Of a stretch of 64,000 bases of DNA, positions 61,053 to 64,000 are shown piece by piece. The DNA is from a virus. Location of the stretch: the IMG/VR virus record IMGVR_UViG_3300049043_000067, positions 1-64,000 of that record, one strand, 5' to 3'. The notes under the pieces were generated by a model that made no database searches, was not told where the DNA came from, and saw only the letters and a list, made by a program, of their open reading frames with translations. The position numbers and the translations under genes are program-made. The number at the start of each line of letters is the position of its first letter. The stretch's first letter is position 1.

Positions 61053-61281
61053 CGTGCTTATTCAGGCGATCAAGGACGCGGGATGGGGCGGTGTCCGGGA
61101 ACGCAACGACGTCATCAGGTGGCTGTCGAAGATAGACGACTTCCGCCGCATCGTTGAGCCGCTCGGCCTCAATGCCGAGGATGTCCGCATGCAAATAGCT
61201 AATTTGTTCAGGGTCTCACCGGCGCTGTCGGTGCATTACGCACAGCAACTGATCGCTCGGATAAAGAAAAATATCGGGTAG
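60901..61281 (+). CDS. hypothetical protein
   Basis: 126 residues from ATG 60901, overlapping RusA by 152 bases. PKFLSNKELKQHYRKKYAER KVEEK, ERNDVIRWLSKIDDFRRIVE, LNAEDVRMQIANLFRVSPAL. Helical with a basic start. A later start is possible. Function unknown. Confidence 0.5.
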   Translation: MTGKSKSSTSTGASTRRTRAPKFLSNKELKQHYRKKYAERKVEEKRALLASVLIQAIKDAGWGGVRERNDVIRWLSKIDDFRRIVEPLGLNAEDVRMQIANLFRVSPALSVHYAQQLIARIKKNIG

Positions 61282-61379
61282 GCATGCCACCGTCAAACAG
61301 CACACCCACCCGATAAGTTGCCGTTACCACAACGGACGGAGGAGACTACACATGATCACGGTTGGTTAGGCCGTGGTAT

Positions 61380-61634
61380 TTACATACCATCGAGCCGGTA
61401 GTACCGCAACAGGGCAAGCAGCTCGTTAACTGACTCTTTCTTGAATTTGTTTTTTGTTAAGCATGATCCAGTCCCGGCTCGGAATGCCGTTGGATCTTTC
61501 CACGCTTACCGTCGCTGATCCCGAGCTGATCGTCGTAGAACATCACAGCTTCTACAGGGCCGTAGATTTCAGATCTTTCTGACGTATGGTTTACACGCTG
61601 GTACAAGGCCCGACGAGTTAGGCTTCAGCATCTC
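61380..61634 (-). pseudogene. possible small minus-strand gene, broken
   Basis: Pieces TRRALYQRVNHTSERSEIYG PVEAVMFYDDQLGISDGKRG and, in another frame, FKKESVNELLALLRYYRLDG M-stop look protein-like. Joining them needs two or three base corrections, and ATG 61634 has no good ribosome-binding site. Reported only as a candidate. Confidence 0.25.
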
Positions 61635-61679
61635 AAGACAATCCTGTTCCCGACGCTGTTCTCAGCGCTGTGCTCAGCA

Positions 61680-61736
61680 GATGCTTCGCTTGTGGCGAAG
61701 CATCGACAGCCAACCGACAGCCAAACCGACAGCCAA
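61680..61736. repeat. hairpin followed by three short direct repeats
   Basis: GATGCTTCGC-TTGTG-GCGAAGCATC (61680-61704) has a perfect 10-bp stem. It is followed by three copies of CGACAGCCAA at 61704, 61715 and 61727. It lies in the long gene-poor stretch and could be a protein-binding or replication signal. Confidence 0.5.
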
Positions 61737-61769
61737 AAAAAGAGCGCAGCCCCGAAGCTGCGTTTCTTC
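61734..61769 (+). terminator. bidirectional-looking intrinsic terminator
   Basis: A-tract, CGCAGC-CCCGAA-GCTGCG (61745-61762), then TTTCTT. It would end the rusA transcript on the plus strand; the A-tract allows use from the other strand too. Confidence 0.65.
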
Positions 61770-62045
61770 AGACCAGAGGTCTTCGGAAAACTTGCCTTCT
61801 CTGTACGCATTTCACAGAACAGCCAGTGTAATCTGCAGATAGATCCGAGGGACAGAGCAGACACACTCCCCCTTCCGGAGAAGCGTGTCAGCGTGACCTG
61901 CAGATGAGTCGTCGGTCCGTCGCTTTAACACAATCACACAAGGATTTAAGGGGCGGTCACCCTGCCCCGCAGTACGGTCTCCGGCTTTTCCTGCTCACGT
62001 CTGACGGTGCACCCGGGTACCGTGTGATTAGCATCCCAGATGGCT

Positions 62046-62070
62046 ACCCGGGCTGTACGGGTTCTTTTTT
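62046..62070 (+). terminator. intrinsic terminator candidate
   Basis: ACCCG-GGCTGTA-CGGGT followed by TCTTTTTT. The stem is short (5 bp) but the T-tract is good. It isolates the primase-helicase transcript from upstream reading. Confidence 0.5.
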
Positions 62071-62213
62071 CAGGCGTTGCCGTCCGGAAGTCCGAGCCCT
62101 CAGGCCCTCGACCGGCCGGGTTTCCCGGGGGTTGTCGGCTATGACGTGTCGCAGCAAGACCCTGCCGCGCCACCACAGTCCGTCCCGTTTCTCACAGATC
62201 CGGCGGCCAGTCA

Positions 62214-62241
62214 ACTGTTTCAGATGAAACAGTTTCAGTTG
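62214..62241. promoter_or_regulatory. inverted repeat upstream of primase-helicase
   Basis: ACTGTTTCA-GA-TGAAACAGT (62214-62233) is a perfect 9-bp inverted repeat; an outer CAACTG/CAGTTG partly overlaps it. It lies 150 bases before the primase-helicase start in an AT-rich stretch and is a good operator or iteron candidate. No convincing -10/-35 pair accompanies it. Confidence 0.5.
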
Positions 62242-62382
62242 TAACTAAATTTCACAAGCATTTATGTGGTAACGGGATGTTAGCTGGTCCTCGTTACTCT
62301 GTTGACATCCGGTAGCCGCACGGCAAGATTGCCCTTGCCTGTTGCCGCTGTTCGCCCCAGTATCAGGACCCCGCAGGAACAC

Positions 62383-64000
62383 GTGATCCCGTCAGAAATC
62401 TCCCGTCTTGTCCCCCATTCCGTCGGCCAGTGGCGTGCCGCCGTGTGCCCGTGGTGTGCCAAGACCCGGAGCCCGAGGCACCGCCGGGTCCCGACCCTGA
62501 GCGTGGTCAGGAACCCGGACGAATCGGTGGGGTGGCATTGCAATCACTGCGGCGAGAAGGAAGAGGCGAGATGTTTCAGGAAGAGGTTACGGTTAAGCCT
62601 GTGCCCCGCAGCCAGCGTCAGGAACGAACGGATCAGGCGCTATCGTTTCTGGGGCAGCGCGGTATCTCCGAGCCCGTCGCAAAGAAGTACGGATGCTATC
62701 AGGTCAGCCGGTATTTCACAGGATCCGGACGTGAAGAACCGGCGGTGGCGTTCCCCGTCCTGTACAAGGGGGCCGAGGCCAGCGTTAAGTACCGGGCGGT
62801 ATCGGGTAAGCACTTCGCCGCGTCTGGTTCGCCGCCCGTTCTGTTTCGGCCTGAACCTGCATGACCCCAGCAACAAGACCGTGATCATCTCTGAAGGTGA
62901 GATCGACGCGCTGTCGTGGGCCGAGGCAGGTGTCAGCAACAGCTTCTCGGTACCGACAGGGGCATCCGTGTCCGAGCAGGAGAAGGGCTGGCTGTGGCTG
63001 AGCCGCGAGGTCTTCGACCAGTCGGAGCGCATCATCCTCGCCCTCGACAACGACGAACCCGGGCAGGCCGCCGCCGAGGAGATCGCCCGGCGCATCGGCA
63101 AACACCGGGGTCTGGCGTGCGAATACCCGGACGGGTGCAAGGACGCGAACGACGTGCTCACCCGGCACGGCAAGGACAGGCTGGTTAAAGTTTACGAGAG
63201 CGCCCAGCCGTGGCCCGTGACCGGGCTCTACGACACGAACCACTACACCCAACAGGTCTACGACCTGATCGAGAAGGGCGACGACGCCGGGCTCAGCACC
63301 GGCCTGACCGGCATAGATGAGATCTATCGGGTAGGCACGGGACAGCTAGTTATGGTTACCGGCATCCCCGGCTCAGGCAAGAGTCGAGTTCATCGACCAG
63401 TTGCTGGTCAACCTCGCCGAGCAGAACGGATGGAAGGCCGCGCTTTGCTCGTTCGAGAACAGTCCGCCGGAGCACATCAGGAAGCTGGTCGAGAAGCGAG
63501 CGCGCGCCACCGCCCCGGCCGCGGCCGAGCTGGACAAGGTTATTGATTGGGTCGCTAAGCATTTCTTTTTCATCCGTTTCGATGACGGATCACCCGCAAC
63601 CATCGAGGCAATCCTTGAGCGTGCCCGGGTGGCGGTGCTGCGGTATGGGATCCGGTCGCTGGTCATCGACCCGTACAACTACATCACCCGCAATCAGGAT
63701 GTCAGTGAGACTTTGTACGTATCTGATGCCCTGACCCTGTGTCGCCAGTTTGCGGCCGCCACCGAGTGCAACGTGTACTTTGTGGCTCACCCGCAGAAGA
63801 TGGCAAGATCTAACGGATTATCCTATCCGACACCGACAGGTTATGATATATCAGGATCGGCTGCGTGGTTTGCAAAAGCTGACAGTGGGTTGACTGTCGG
63901 CCGGTCCGATGTGCCCGGGTTCTCTGTGGTTACTAGCTGGAAGTCTAGGCACAAGCGTCTCGGCAAGCTCGGCATTGCAAACGTCGCCTACGACGTCAAG
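62383..64000 (+). CDS. primase-helicase, T7 gp4-like (frameshifted, 3' truncated)
   Basis: From GTG 62383 (AGGAACACGTG). Zinc domain CPWC...WHCNHCGEKE; after frame breaks near 62430-62570 LSFLGQRGISEPVAKKYGCY; then TOPRIM VIISEGEIDALSWAEAG and ILALDNDEPGQ from about 62850; then RecA-like helicase with Walker A VTGIPGSGKSR (break near 63383), Walker B-like LVIDPYNYI and FVAHPQKM. It unwinds and primes phage DNA. Cut by the right edge of the window. Confidence 0.9.

Noticed and set aside
61352-61369. Five-codon open frame MITVG after a perfect GGAGGAG
   Set aside because: Too short to call; it may be a leader peptide or the start of a gene broken by a wrong base.
61904-62227. Plus-strand open frame of about 107 codons
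   Set aside because: Its sequence looks like translated non-coding DNA, lacks a ribosome-binding site and runs through a terminator hairpin.

Overview
The window is a GC-rich tailed-phage genome segment, most likely podovirus-like. It has terminase subunits, a large portal, a scaffold, a gpT-like major capsid protein, an SU10-type adaptor, tail fibres, internal virion proteins and a T7 gp4-type primase-helicase. I see no tape-measure, sheath or long tail-tube gene. A GcrA-family regulator, a protein family otherwise typical of Alphaproteobacteria, suggests an alphaproteobacterial host. A tyrosine recombinase suggests that integration is possible.

Layout. 1-955 (+): a broken HNH endonuclease and an unknown gene. 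918-7816 (-): an accessory/early block of small proteins plus a MoxR-type AAA+ ATPase, a VWA/metalloprotease-like partner and a third coiled-coil-like partner. Its intergenic spaces are unusually structured. I find three hammerhead ribozyme-like elements in gene leaders (two type II, one probably type III) and recurrent multi-hairpin elements. 7882-8352: a structured stretch without a gene. 8353-43169 (+): TerS, small regulators (GcrA-like, LexA-like wHTH), TerL, portal, GroES-like co-chaperonin, scaffold, capsid, homing endonuclease, holin candidate, nested spanins, virion proteins, a glycosyltransferase/methyltransferase pair, connector proteins, tail fibres and internal virion proteins. 43173-53422 (+): one enormous polyvalent protein with two HExxH metallopeptidase domains, an ADP-ribosyltransferase-like domain and a large C-terminal region. 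53419-54329 (+): M15 endolysin and small membrane proteins. 54261-60564 (-): tyrosine recombinase, PD-(D/E)XK nucleases, SSB-like and ssDNA-annealing-like proteins, a Gly-X dipeptide-repeat protein and many small genes. 60593-61281 (+): RusA resolvase and an unknown gene. 61282-62382: about 1.1 kb almost without genes, holding terminators and inverted repeats. 62383-end (+): primase-helicase, cut by the window edge.

Almost every long gene is split by one or more single-base frameshifts, including genes that must work (TerL, portal, capsid, primase-helicase). The density and spread point to indel errors in an unpolished long-read sequence rather than decay. I therefore give whole-gene spans and say where the frame breaks. 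Start codons were chosen mainly from clear Shine-Dalgarno sequences of the GGAG/GAGG type.
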